In this document: in pieces, positions 22,564-35,800 of the stretch | Layout: every line of letters starts with the position of its first letter | Numbering within the stretch: position 1 is the stretch's first letter | Assembly (NCBI GenBank): GCA_002118135.1 | Contig: BDIU01000056.1 | Coordinates: forward strand, 310,001 to 374,000 | Length of the DNA stretch: 64,000 nucleotides | Direction of reading: 5' to 3' | From: Trebouxia sp. TZW2008 | Taxonomy: Eukaryota; Chlorophyta; Trebouxiophyceae; Trebouxiales; Trebouxiaceae | Program-made: the position numbers and the translations under genes | Notes under the pieces: generated by a model | The model's database searches: none | What the model was told of the DNA's origin: nothing | What the model saw: only the letters and a program-made list of their open reading frames with translations

Positions 22564-23842
22564 TGAAGCTTCACATAAACTTGAAATGAAAACTTGGAAC
22601 GGTCTGCCAGGACCTTGCACCAGTCGCATGCAATAAGACTATGGTGGAGCTGCTGTTGGGACCCTGACCCTGACCCAGCGCCAATGTGCAACAGCGACAA
22701 AGTGAAGTTGGCGGGCTGAACATGTCTCCTTCACAAAATAGGTGCCAAGGACTGCTCTGTGCAGAGCAGCGCAGACAAAGATGATTGAGATGGGATGCTG
22801 TATGTCAGCATCAGGCGGCAAATGCGGTGCAGCGCAGCATTATATGATGCACATGACATATGTCCAATACCAAGCAATGGACGTGTTGGAGGTTAGGTTA
22901 GGCGCATGTGCAAAATGAATAGCTTTGCTGGGCAGGCATGGACAAAACCCCACCAAGCTCCTGGCTGCCTCTATAGACTGAGACTCCCATTATGACACCC
23001 AATGGCATGACATGTTCCTGTCTTTCAGCAAGCCAGCAAACTAGCTGGCAATGAAGCCAAAACAGCATTGCAAACCAAGGACGCTGCTGTGAAGGCTCAG
23101 CAGCTGTCAGCAGGACCTCAATGCAGCTTCAAAGCCCACTGAGCATGTGTCAAGTACAGACTATTCAGCGGTTGTATTCAGCCTACAAGGAGGAGCCAAT
23201 TCTGGGGTTCTAGCACATAGCCTGCTATCAGCACATGGGTGGCATGCACAGCAGTCTGCCTGGCTGCAGCATGATGGAAAGTGTATCCACAGAACCTAAT
23301 CAGTCATAAGTTGTCATGTGAACAAAGTACAATCCATTCTGCAATGACTGCACTCATGTTTGTTTTGGGCAGGCCTGATTGCCTTGGGCTGTATCTCTTA
23401 ATCCCACGCAGTTCATCTTATGCTTAACTAGATAGCAGCAGCATGTCTGCAATTACCATTGCATGTGAGAGTGAGTCAAGGTACTGTGACATTCAACAGA
23501 CTGACAGCACACCAACAGCGATGAAAGTCTATTCATCATTGACTGAGACCCCAGCCCCACTCAATTCATTCAATTTTCAAACTTAGCCGCTAAGGGTGTG
23601 GACTTGTGTAAGCAGTGTTGGGCATTGTGGCATCTGCTTTTTCAGCGCTGTTATCATTGAGGCCTTTTTATGCAGCCTAAGTCGCTGCAGATCTCTAGCA
23701 AAGTCTACAACTTTCAGCTCTTTGCACCTGTAGCAGTGTGTACAGTCAGCACTTTGCCACCTAGCTAGCAATGCCTTCTATCCTAAATACGCTTTGTAAG
23801 AGCACCCCTCATTGGAAGGCCCTGAATTGCCCAACTGTCCAT
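22564..23842. other. Convergent spacer
   Basis: This is the 3' region between the membrane-protein exons (+) and kinesin-8 (-). It contains a degenerate copy of the two-hairpin element near 22961-23012. No gene was seen. Confidence 0.5.
22961..23012 (+). mobile_element. Two-hairpin SINE-like element, degenerate copy
   Basis: GGCTGCCTCTATAGACTGAG followed by CTCCCATTATGACACCCAAT matches the core of the copies at 45473 and 29284. The tail and target duplication cannot be recognised. Confidence 0.55.
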
Positions 23843-26800
23843 TTATTTATCTTGCCACTGACTGGCTCTAGCTCTGGCAACATTTCTAAGCTTCCCTATA
23901 CTTGCCCCTGCTTTGCTGTTCTGTCCTGCTCGCCCTCTTGAATTTGGTCGATTGGCGTCTTGGTCGTTAGCAGTTCTCTTCTGTATGCGCCCTGAAGATG
24001 GTCTGGGTATTCGAGATTGGGTGCCTGCATGCAAAACGATCCTGAGCTGATCATGATGATCTGAGCACGATTTGACAGCTAAAGTCGCTGTACCGGTAAA
24101 CTCGAGTGGGTGAGTGAGCGAGCAAGCAAGCGAGCCAACAAGTGACCTCCAGATGTCGGTCATCAAGTCATGCATCAAATGACTAGCTGTTCACGATAAT
24201 GGGAATTGCATTGGCTTGTCATAAGTCAGAGCTTTACCTCTTTGAGGTGCTGAGGTCTGAGTCGGCATATCAGCTACCCCCAAGGCACCCACCCTGGCAG
24301 CCCTGCCAAATTTCACTCCAGATTTCTGGGGCGCTAGTGAGGACTCTGAGGAGCTAGCGCTGCTCTGTGGGACCAGCAACTGCCGATGCTGCTGCGTCCT
24401 GCTACTCTGTAGAAATCTGTGTGTAGGCGCTTGATGCCTGCTACCACTTGAGTCACCTAGCAAGCAGCAGAAGAGTCACCTGGAGTCAGAGAAAATACTG
24501 TTGTCTGCTGGCGAGCAGGACAGTGTTGGAATATTCCCACACTGCTGCTGCTGTGTTCTGCTACCTTGTAGAAATCTGTGGGTTGGCGTTTAATGTCTGC
24601 AACTACTGGAACTCCCTGGCAGAGAGGAAGATCAAAATACTTGCGAACAATGTCTTGTTGCTGACGCTCTGAAATCAGCATAAGTTGTCTGTCTTGGGAT
24701 GCACAATGCAGTCAGTCTCAAGTCAAACACAGTTTTGCTTCTGCATTGTATGCTATGCTATCACTTTGTTGTCAGCTGCTCAGTTGTAACTATGCTGTAC
24801 AAGCATGCCTAGTGCGTCAAAAAGATGTGAGCAGGATTCCTGCGACGTCTCACCTGACGATATGAGCCTGGTGTCAAAGGGCTTGGGGGAGGGGGTGGGG
24901 TGGTGGGGGGTGACCCTCTGGGGGCTCTGCCTGGCCAGGTAGGGGTTGACATTCCTGGGACTGGGTAATTGACCCTGCACCACCAAAACATATATTTTTA
25001 TGCACTGAATACTGCATCAGGTCCGCAGAGCAATGCAAGCCCCTGTCAGAAACAGCAGTACTGCTGTTTCTGACAAGTATTGGAACACGCATGTCAATTG
25101 ACTTCAGCAGAATCTTGCTGGAGTTTGAGCCAATCGGCACTGCAATGTTATCTGGGCAACCATGATGAACAACTCTGGTTGACACAGGCATGCGCTAGGC
25201 GCTGCGATAAGTTGATGAAGTGAGTGATCAGTTTGATCACGCTGTCTACCGTCTGCTTGGCTACAAATAGGCTCCTGGGACTTTATCAATTCCTCTGACA
25301 AGATAGTGTAATTGTACCCTGCACTTCTGTGCATCCGCAATGGTGCGGCTTTTGTGATTGTGCTACTGACGCAGTTTGCCGCTGGCTGTCTACAGGCCAG
25401 CTTCAGCGTAGATACATTGGAAAAAATTTAGCAAGCCTTCACAACTGACGTCAAGCAGCAGGACAACAGCAGCTGTCTTGTATACCAAGTGCACCCTTAC
25501 CCAAAATATCCTGAGATCACATTGTGCTTACTCGCAAATGCCTCTGCACTTGGAATGCAGTGAACGTGTACCAAATGCATTGTTCTAAGATGGTCCCTGA
25601 ATTGACTGTACGCACAGTTTACTAGACACACCTGACTAGATGACCTTTCCGAGGCAGTATGGCTTGGCAAGCGGCTGACTCTGTCTGGGCCAGCTTCCCC
25701 TTCCTCCTCTTCGCTGACTGTGCTCATGCCTTCCCTAGGCAAGCCCTTGGGGCCGTGCTCCGCGATGCCACCGTTCAGCCCCTTCATACCCATCAGGTTT
25801 TCTAGGACAGGCCCTACATGTGCAAAGCTTTAGTCAGTATGACTCATCATCACGGTGGCATTGACATTGTCATTCAGGCAGCACGTTGATCACTGCACTG
25901 CAATGCCATATGATGCAGCACCAGCGCAACAGACATCAGGATCATCCATACCTTGGCTTGTGATCTCAGACCGGTCAAGCTGTATCATCAACCAAGCTTT
26001 TGGGTGCAGACAACATCTACAGGGCTGTTCCAGCTGTTGGGTGGAGAGATGCCTCCAGCATCCTCATGATCATTCATCTATGTTGTGTCACACTGCCTTA
26101 CACGCTGACATACAGGTCAGGCCATCTTCCAGCCTGTCAAAGGTATACCAGAGCAATGACACAGACAAGCACAAGCAGCGGCCGCAAAACATGGCTGCAA
26201 AGTCAACAAACACTGAAACAGCAGAAATCACAGTAGGGTACTGGTCAGATAGTGACAGCAGTAGAGACTGACCTAGGGCGGCAATGGCATCAGCGGCTGC
26301 TGACTCTGTGTCCAGCTGTGTGTTTGAAGCCCCGGTTGTGCCAGTCAGCTGCGCGTTCAGCACTGCCTGTCTGCTCTGCCACAGTGAGTACCGCTTGGCT
26401 GTGTACGCCCCTGCAGCAAATTGCTTTACCCACTTACAAGTCATCATTGTTCATGATGTTTTGTGATAATTGCTGCTACAGCTGCTGTTCAGCACTGCCT
26501 GTCTGCTCTGCCACAGCAAAGGGTGCTTGGCTGTGTACGCCCCTGCAGCAAAGTGACCCTGAAGTTGCCTCAGAGTTGAAGTCATTCCTTGGCAGTACTT
26601 CAATTAAATGCTTTGTTACAGCAAATAACGTTTGGCTGTCAATGTGCCTGCAGCAGTATTGCCACATGAGTGCCAGGCATCATGACTTGTGCCCGTCAGC
26701 TGAGCATCGAGCACAGCCTGTCTGCTCTGCCACAGTGAGTAGCGCTTAGCTATGTAGGCACCTGCAGCAACGTTGCCACTGAAACTTGGTCCAACTGCTG

Positions 26801-29800
26801 CTTGTGACATGACATGTTGTCACAGTTCAAGTAGCTTCTGGTCGCTGTGAGTAAAGTATCGATGACATGGTGGTCGTGACAATTGCAGCGTTGACTAACA
26901 TTTGGCTGTGCATGCACCTGTAGCGACATTGTCAGCATACTATGATCACTTGATGATGATGATGATGGTGGACATGCATACCTGTGAGAAGCTGTTCCAG
27001 CTGCATTGGAGCCATGCGGTTGAAGTTGGCAGAACTGGAGCCCTGCCTCCTCAACCCTAGCCTAGACCCTGACCCGCTGCTCTGCCGCCTGGGCCCTTCC
27101 AGCAGTGAACTCTGCCGCCGCGGGATCCGGCCCTCAGCCCCACCATGTGACACTCTCCTTGACCCTTGGCCTTGCCCTAACTTGCGCCCAAGCTCAACTG
27201 CCTGTACAGTTACACGCCAGGGTTGGATGAGATCAGAATCACAAAGCAACATGCTCAACAGAGGTGCCGCGGCCCTGCCAGCAGTGAGCTTTGTCGCCTT
27301 GGGACTTGGCCCTCAGTCCCGCCATATGACATTCTCCTTGACCCTTGGCCTTGCCCCAACTTGCGCCCAAGTTCTATCGGCTATCCAACCATCATAGCAA
27401 TGTCCGGAAAATGTGAAATGCAAAGCCTACAGCAGGGAACTTTGCCTGCACGAAATTTGGCCCTCAGCCCCCCTCCCCCCACTTGACATTCTCCTTGACC
27501 GTTGGCCTTGCCTCAACTTATGCCTGAGCTCTGATGCCTGATGCAAATGCACACAGATGGTGCCTTCATAAATCAGAAGACACATGTAAGGCATCAGGCA
27601 TTGTAGTGAGAGCCTGTGTCGTCAGAAGCAACCCAGGACTCCTTGCACAAGATTTGGCCCTCAGCCCGGCCATGTGATGCCCTCTTAGACCCTGGCGCAT
27701 GTCCTGATTTGCGCCTGAGCTCTGATGCAGCCTGGGATGTCAAACAGGCAAAACAGCAACTGTGCAGCGTAGATCTTGAGCAATTGGCATTTGACCACTT
27801 TGCTCAGCAGAAGATGTCAGGAGATCAGTGTGCAATCCTGCCCTGCGGCAGCCTGTGCATATGGGAAAGCAAATTTGACAATCAAAACAAAACAGACTGC
27901 TGGCGACTGGCATTTGACCATGATGCTCAGCCAGAAGGTGTCAGGATACCAGCATGCAATGAGCCAAGCACGGCAGCATATGCACCTGTGAAAGCAATAT
28001 GGACAGCACAAAACGCCAAAAGTATCCGTCACCGAAGAAGGGGCTCGAACCCTTGACCACAAGGTTAAGAGCCTTGCGCTCTACCAACTGAGCTACTCCG
28101 GCCCACAGTGCTTGCGTGGCAAGCCTTGGGTGATCCAGCGATGAACTGGGAAAGGGTGACTGATGCCAACAACCCATTTTTTGCTATACGAGTACGTTAA
28201 TACTCTCGTTCGAAACAACAAGGCAAGTCTTTTTCCACGCATCCATTGCTGGTTGGGTCCTGCAAATTTGTCGCTGTTTTGCTGATTCCAGACGCGAGGT
28301 TGCACACGTTATACTTATACTTATACTTATCAGGTAGAACCGATTCTGAGCGCTGCTTGACCTGTATAATGAAATGGATCAGCTTCAGAGCTAAGCGTGC
28401 ATGCATGTGTACCTGAGCTTGTGTCATTCCTGAGTGTTCGAGAATGCGCCACAGCCAGGCGATGATCTCTTGCTGTTCCTCAATCATCTGCTCGCTCAAG
28501 CCTGCTTCTGCGTTCATCTGAGCTCGCGAGACCGCCAGCCGACTCTGAATCAGCTCTGAAATGAGCTCATCACGAGCGCCACCGCGCGGGCGAGCAGCAA
28601 TACTCTCTTGAACTTGCTGCTGCTTGGCGTCGGCTTGCAGGATGAGGCTATGTATGCGGTGCTTCTCCACCTCCCCGTCCTGCGTTGCAGTCCAAGCGTT
28701 GCCGAAACACGAGCAGACAACGACTGAACAGCGGCTGACGAGCACTCAGTGGCGGGCGTGCATGTGAGGGCTATGACCGACCTTGACAAGCTTAGCCACC
28801 TTGTCCTTGCGGCGGTCCATATCAGCTGCTTGCAAAGGTGACAGGCCTGCACCCAGCTCTCCCATGCGCTCCTGTTCTCCCTGAATGCCATCAAGCTCTG
28901 CCTGCGCCCTGCACATCATATCACAAAAAGCTTCACGGGCCTTATGCCGATGCAACAAAGGTGCTAGGACAGAGGACAGAGCAAACTTACGCTTGTAGAG
29001 ATGGTCACTGTCGTACTGGGTAAGCTGGACGACTGTACAGCAGATGTGGTCAGTACAGATGCAGCAGCATCAGAAGTCGACTGTAAACACTATGCTCTGT
29101 GCGGCATTGTGTGGCATTTTTGCCAGCTTAGGCGTGACTTGTCACGCCCAAGTGACCATTGAAGTTCAGCCAGATGTACTGAATGCTGCACGGCTCAAGC
29201 TTCCAGCATGAGATATCACGTGGTGACTGATTCTCATTAGGCTATGACTCGCTACCAAGCACTTGGAAGCATCCTGCATGAGAATCCTGGGCTGCCTCTT
29301 GAGACAGAGACTCCCATCATTATGACGCCTACTGGCATAGACTTTTCTTTTTCTTTGTGTTTTGCTGCATGAGATGGGTGGCACTGACCTGACAATGCTA
29401 TCCTCTGCCTCCACAACAGCCCGTTGCAGCTCAACCCGCTCTCTGGTGATTGCGGCAAGCGCTGAAGAGGCCTGCTGGGCCCAAGCTGGGTTCCTAGTAG
29501 CTAGTTGCAGCTCTTCAGCCATGTTGTCACCTCCCTGTAAGCACATGCTGCTATCAGTGCTGAGTTGCAGCTTTGAGGCACCACCACCATCTGGAACATC
29601 ACCAATTACTCTGTTTGTGTCACTTGCATCACCAAGTAGCCTGTTTGTGGCGCTTGCATCAGTTCTGGCAGTCAACTGCAGCCCTGCAGCCATGGTGTTT
29701 CTCACCTCCTGTAATCACATGCTGATGTCAGTGCTGGGTCACAGCTATCATCACATTATACGCTCCTGAACAGTAACAACCAGCATGTTTGCAGAGCCGT

Positions 29801-32800
29801 TTGCAGCGCTTCAGCTGTGTCCTCACCACCCTGAAAGTAGAACAGTATCAGCTTGTACTGATTTGCAGCATTCAGTGTGTTGTGGGCCCCTGAGCCAAGA
29901 CAAGTTGCTAGGCTTGCAGCAGTTGCGTCAAGTCCTGATAGGCGATTGCATCTATCTGTTCAGCCATGTTGTCAACCACCCTGAAAACGGTACTCACGTC
30001 AGTGCTCATTTGCAGCTGAAAGTAGTACGATCTTGCAACAAGACACCAACTGGTATGTCTGCAGCCCTTGCATTAAGTCCGGGCAGTCACTCGCAGCTCT
30101 TCAGCCATGTTGTCATCACCCTGAGAAACACAGCTGGATACATTGCTCAGCTTGCAGCACTACAGGTGGTACAGTCCCCTGAGACAGCATCAAGTTTAGT
30201 GTGTTTGCAGCAGTTGCACCAAGTCCCAGCAGCCACATGCAGCTCTTCAGCCATGTTTTTACCACCCTGAAAGCAATGCTGCCATCTGGGCTAATGTGTC
30301 AAGCTGAGCTTTTTGCATTGCCTTTGAGGGCCATAATGAATGCGTTATGAGTACGTCTGCAAGGGCAAGACAATGCAGGGCAATTGCTTGCTCTTTGAAG
30401 AAGAATGCTTTACATGCTTGGCACCTGCGCTGTCATGAATCTGACTGCAGGCAGAACTGCATTTACTTTTGATTGAATAGGCAGCTGTTCCAGTTGTATG
30501 AGGATCATACTGATGCTGATGCTGATGCTGATGCTGATGCTGATGCTGATGCTGATGAAGGTGTTGAAGTCACACCTGTAGAGCATTGAGCTCTCGCTTC
30601 AGTTGATCATTCTCCTCTCTGAGGTCATCTATGATTGCCTGGTACTGCGCAACATGCTCTTGCACCGTTCCAGCATTCTGCCGCACATGGGTCTTGATCT
30701 CTTTGGCCCGGTCAGCATACTTCAGGGTGTTCACGGTGTGATGGTACTGGATGCTGGATGATGCCACTGTTGCAATCATGGCTGTGCGTGAACTGCATGC
30801 CAGCAAAGTCAGATACTCATCATGCTTAAGAATATTCTCTGTGTGAAGATCATGTATGCTGGATGATGCCACCACTGCAATCATGGCTGTGCGTGAAATG
30901 CAGACCAGCAAGACAAGATTCACGGCATACTTGCGAACGTGATGATACTGGAAGCTGGATGATGCCACTGTTGCAATCATGGTTGTGCATGAACTGCATG
31001 CCGGCAAGACACAAAACTAGGCATGCTTGAAAGCGTTTTTCACTCTGTGATGACACTGGATGCTGGATGATGCCACTGTTGCAATTATGGCTGTGCGTGA
31101 ACTGCATGCCAGCAAGACACAAAAGTCGGCATGCTTGAAAGTGTTTCACTCTGTGATGACACTGGATGCTGGATGATAGCCACGGTTGCAATCATGGCTG
31201 TGTGTGAACTGCAAACCCCAGAAACAATTCTGGCAATACTCGTCACAACAGCAAGACTGTTGCATTCAAACAACTGCAGACATCAGCAGCCAACGGTGCA
31301 TGACAAACATCTCCCTACTGTCACTTTAGAGCATGCCAGTGGGATTTCAAAATTCAGGCAGCAAGTCATACCACCCTGCTATATGACACATGTATGCTGA
31401 GTGTGCATGCTGTCAGTCGGCATACAGGCCAAAAGATGGTGTTGACAGCGTATCAGAATTTTGCCTCAAACTTCACAGTACAACAGGATCAGGCAATGCA
31501 TCACACCTTGCTTGCTACATTGACAGGCGTTTTGGTCACAAGAAATGCGTGACAGCTTGCTTGCAACGTCGACAGACAAATCTGTCATAAAATATGCATG
31601 ATAGCTTACTTGCCACACAGCCCATCCTTCAATAGTCGCGTAAGCTTGGAGTTGCGGAAGGGCACAAACACCAGACCCTTCTTCCTAGCCTTGCCTAATG
31701 CGTTGATGCACTCAGCCAGGGCCAACAGGGACCTGCATTGGCATCAAATGTCTGGCTGAGCCACACCTGATCATGAAACAATATGGTTTTCAGTGACAAC
31801 ATCAATGAATTGAAAGAGCTTCACTCTGATTGTGGGGTTGCAGATGGGGACAAGCACCAGCCCCTTCTTTCTGGCTTTGCCTCATGCGTTGATGCACTCA
31901 GCCAGAGCCAAAAGGGACCTGCATAGGCATCACATTTCTGGCTTAGCCACACCTCATCGTGAGCTAATTTATGTTTTGGTGACAATACTCAATGAATTGC
32001 GCAGAATGCATTGTTGGATATGGACTGGCAGTAGGGCACAAACACCAAGACCTTTTTCCTGGCCTTGCCTAGGGCATTGATGCACTCAGCCAAAGCCAGA
32101 AGGGACCTGCATTGGCATCATAAGTCTGCTATCATCACAACCAACAGTAAGCAGTATGGCTTCTTGTTTGGTCATTGTGACCAAGGAACAAGGCATCCTT
32201 TCTAATCAACACGTACTACGGCCTTGACAGTAGGACCATGGCACAATCAATCTGTCAGAAAAGCCCAGCCCTGACCAGTGATATTGTGCAACCAAGGTGT
32301 ACACTTGAAGCTTTGCTCTGATACAAGCATGCTGTGTTGTGCAGCGTTCCTCTGCCTCACACCTCCTGATGTCAGCAATGGTGCTGCCGATGCAGGACTT
32401 ACATCTGGGCATTGACCAGGAACAAGCCTGCCAAGTTCTTTAGCTTTTGTCAGCAACACACCTGTTGATGTTGGCACCATCTTTTAGCTGGCGGCCTACG
32501 TTGTTTGTCTCTGACGCACGCTCACTTCCTGCCAGGTCCACCAAAGACAGCTTTCCAGTATACACCTACGGCAACATGTTGTGATTCAATGGCTGCCTTA
32601 AACACATATAGTCATTGCTACTGTGTGGCACATACGATCAGCCTTGTCTGCTGACTAAAGCATGTAAAATTACTTGCTCTCTTTCTTAGTGTCTCCAGAT
32701 TCGAATGAGCAGCAAGGATAGGCAAGCTTGCAGGTAATATGATACAGTCAAAGGCAGCATTTGACTTGTGTTGTTTGGTTGTGTCCAGCTCAGAATGTGT

Positions 32801-35800
32801 GGAGCTGCTTCTTGTAGTGAATTCAGTCACTGGTGGCAGACAGTGACTTGAGCATGAATATGTATGAGTATGCAAGTCGCCTTTTGGCAGACTGACCAAT
32901 TCCTTGTAGTGATTGCTATCACCATGACACATTACTGACTTGCATATGAGTATGTGACTCCTCTTTGGGCAACCTGAACTTTTTCTTGTAGCGATTGCAA
33001 TCATTTTCAGATGCAGCATCATAGTTCCTGTGGTGTTTGCGATCACTATAGCACACAACATCTACAAGGATACCATGCAATGGTTGTTGAACAGACAGTT
33101 TCTGAGCAGACTGACCTGCTTCTTGTAGTGATTGCGGTCACTGCGACAGACAGTCACTTCCAGGATGGCATGGGAGCGCGAGGATGCTGCATTTGCATCT
33201 GTGGCCTCTATCTTGCGCCTCTTGTTGCCTTCCTGCACAATCAATGAGCCACTGTGAATGCCATTGCGCTTTGCTTTGGATCAATATGATGTCACACTCT
33301 CAAACGGGACAAGAGCAGACTACCAACTGAAAGTGTGCTGGGAGGCTCAGCTTTTGCGGGACCCACTTTCATTAGTCAGCCAAACATGTCTTGTGTACGC
33401 CTCCAAAGACAAGTCTCTGTTAGTGCCTCCATCCCTTACAAGCTGGAACACTGATAGATCTTGACTTGGCTATACCCAACTAGGAATTCAGTCCTGGCGA
33501 ATCTCTCTAACTTTGGAGAGCCTTGCAAAGTCAAAGGTGCCATTGCAGCTGTGTATGCGACAGCTACATATGGCTGATGCCAAGTCTTGTGCCAAGAGCA
33601 ATTTCCACTCTGTGTGCAGTTGTAGTCGCAAGCGTCATAGTGATTGCCAGTAGGACAGCAGGAGCCCATTTGTGCAAAATGAGTGAAGACAGTGTTGAGC
33701 AAGACATGGCAGCAACATCATGCAATACAAGCGCGGCAGCCCTGCAAAAGGGCGAGTGGTTATAGAGAGTGCATTCATGCAGTTTGATGACTGCTCTGTG
33801 CACAACTTGGCATGGGCAATATACAGAGTTAGCATGACACACCTGCAAAAGGGCAAATATGGTGTCCACTCCATCTACAACAACTTTGCTGAGCCCTGCC
33901 ACTGTGGGCCCTGCCTCAGGATCCTCCCTGAACATGACACAGAAAGACTGTTGTGCTGAATTATGATCTCTGAACAGCTCAAATAATTCTGACTTGCTCT
34001 TGGGAAAACGTTCCAGGCTTTTGTTTGAGACAAATATGAAGATGCCTTGTGTTTCATCAAGCAGCGCATGCGGAGCCTGCTGCCAGGCAATCAACATCGA
34101 CCTGTTATATGCTGGTAGAAACTGCACTCCAATCAGGTTCAGGAAGGTTGCCTGAAAGGCTGTTCTGATGCGCTGCAGCTGGCTGCTGGATCATAGTCTG
34201 CAGTCTGCCATCTGCCAATGCTGCCTTCAAGAGATGAATCTTGCATTGCGCAACATGCAGGCTGGAATGATGCTACAGCCAAACCTTTCTTCTTCAGGCA
34301 GGACAAAGTATGATGCTGCATACAACAGTCAGTACATGCAGTGAAGCAGTCAATGATACACACACTGGCAAAAGGTGGTTTGAGATTTTTGGCTACCTGA
34401 GGTCAAGGGGAGGGGAGTTGTCCTTCAGCAGATCAAAGATCAGCTCATTGTACACCTCACAGTAGGAGCAGGTCACATCCCACTGCTTATCTGGTTCCTT
34501 TGCCTGGAAGAAGAGTCAAGAAGAAGAATCAAGAAGAAGAAGGAATTTTTCGGCATGCAATGCTTCCGCTTGCAGATGACTACAGAATGCCTAGACTCCA
34601 TGAAGTGAGCTAGCCACAGGTCTGCAAAGCGCCATTCAGATCAATTGCAGCAAGCTGATTGAGCTTAGCAACAGCAGTACATGATAGCTGACATGCAAAA
34701 TGTCTTAGAATCCAAGTCTTTCTGTTGAGCATCTTATGCTGACATTTGCATATGCAACATGGCACCGCAATCACATGCTTTTGGCATGAGATCTTCTGCA
34801 TGACATGGCTACCCAGCATGGGTGACAGTGAGAGATTGCCATCATATGACAATATGCTTGCTGCACATCTCTGGTACATTGTCATAAGGCCCATGCAAGG
34901 TGCAAGGGCCTGACCTCACCATGAAGGCAAAGATGTCGCTCATGCTGAGCACCATGATTCCAGGGTCTGTTGGCGTTCCCACCATGGTGTAAGTCTTGCC
35001 CGACCCTGTGGCTCCATATGCAAACACTGTGGTATTGAGTCCCAGCAGCACACCAGCTATCAGCCCCTGCAGCAGTTTTCAAGCAGTGTCAAAGTGTTGA
35101 CAAACAAGCCTCTGCCACAGCATGCAGCATTGAGACTCTGTCATGCAACGCCAGCTATATGATCTGCAACAGGCCCAAGTGAACAGCTTCTGCAGCAGCA
35201 TGCCAGCTGTGAGCCTGTGCAATAGCACATCAGCTATGAGCGTCTGCAGCAGGACCGTGATTCCAGGGTCGGTTGGCGTTTCCATAATGGCGCAAGTCTT
35301 GCCCAACCCTGTGGCTCCAAAGGCAAAGACTGTGATGTTGAGGTCCAGCAGGACGCAAGCTACTAGCCCCTGTAGCAGCACGCCAGCAACAAGCCTCAGT
35401 GACAGTGTGTCAGCTGAAAACCTTTGCAGCAGTATGCTAGCTGTGGGACCTGCAACAGCCCTAACTGAACAGCTGCCGCATCAGCATGCCAGCTGTGAGC
35501 CTCTGCAATAGCACATCAGCTATAAGCGTCTGCAACAGCACCGTGAGTCCAGGGTCTGTCGGCACTCCCACCGTGGTAGAAGTCTTGCCCTACCCTGTGG
35601 CTCTGTATGCAAACACTGTGGTGCTGAGTTCCAGCAGCACGCCAGCAAGCAGCCCCAGTGACAAAGTGTCAGCTGAAAGCCTCTGCAGCGGTGAGCTCGC
35701 TACGGTTTTCGCATCAGCCTCAACTGAGGAATGTTGTGGCGTCGCTGCCTAGAAATCATCAACCTTTCTACTGGCTGCACAAAAGCTGCATTGGCTGCAT

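Noticed and set aside
30293..30500. Possible additional kinesin exon
   Set aside because: No in-phase acceptor-donor pair; exons 10 and 11 already join in phase.
35079..35381. Second kinesin gene suggested by another P-loop-like ORF
   Set aside because: Only one motor exon is copied, with a mutated P-loop; no other duplicated motor exons in order, so it is an exon copy, not a gene.
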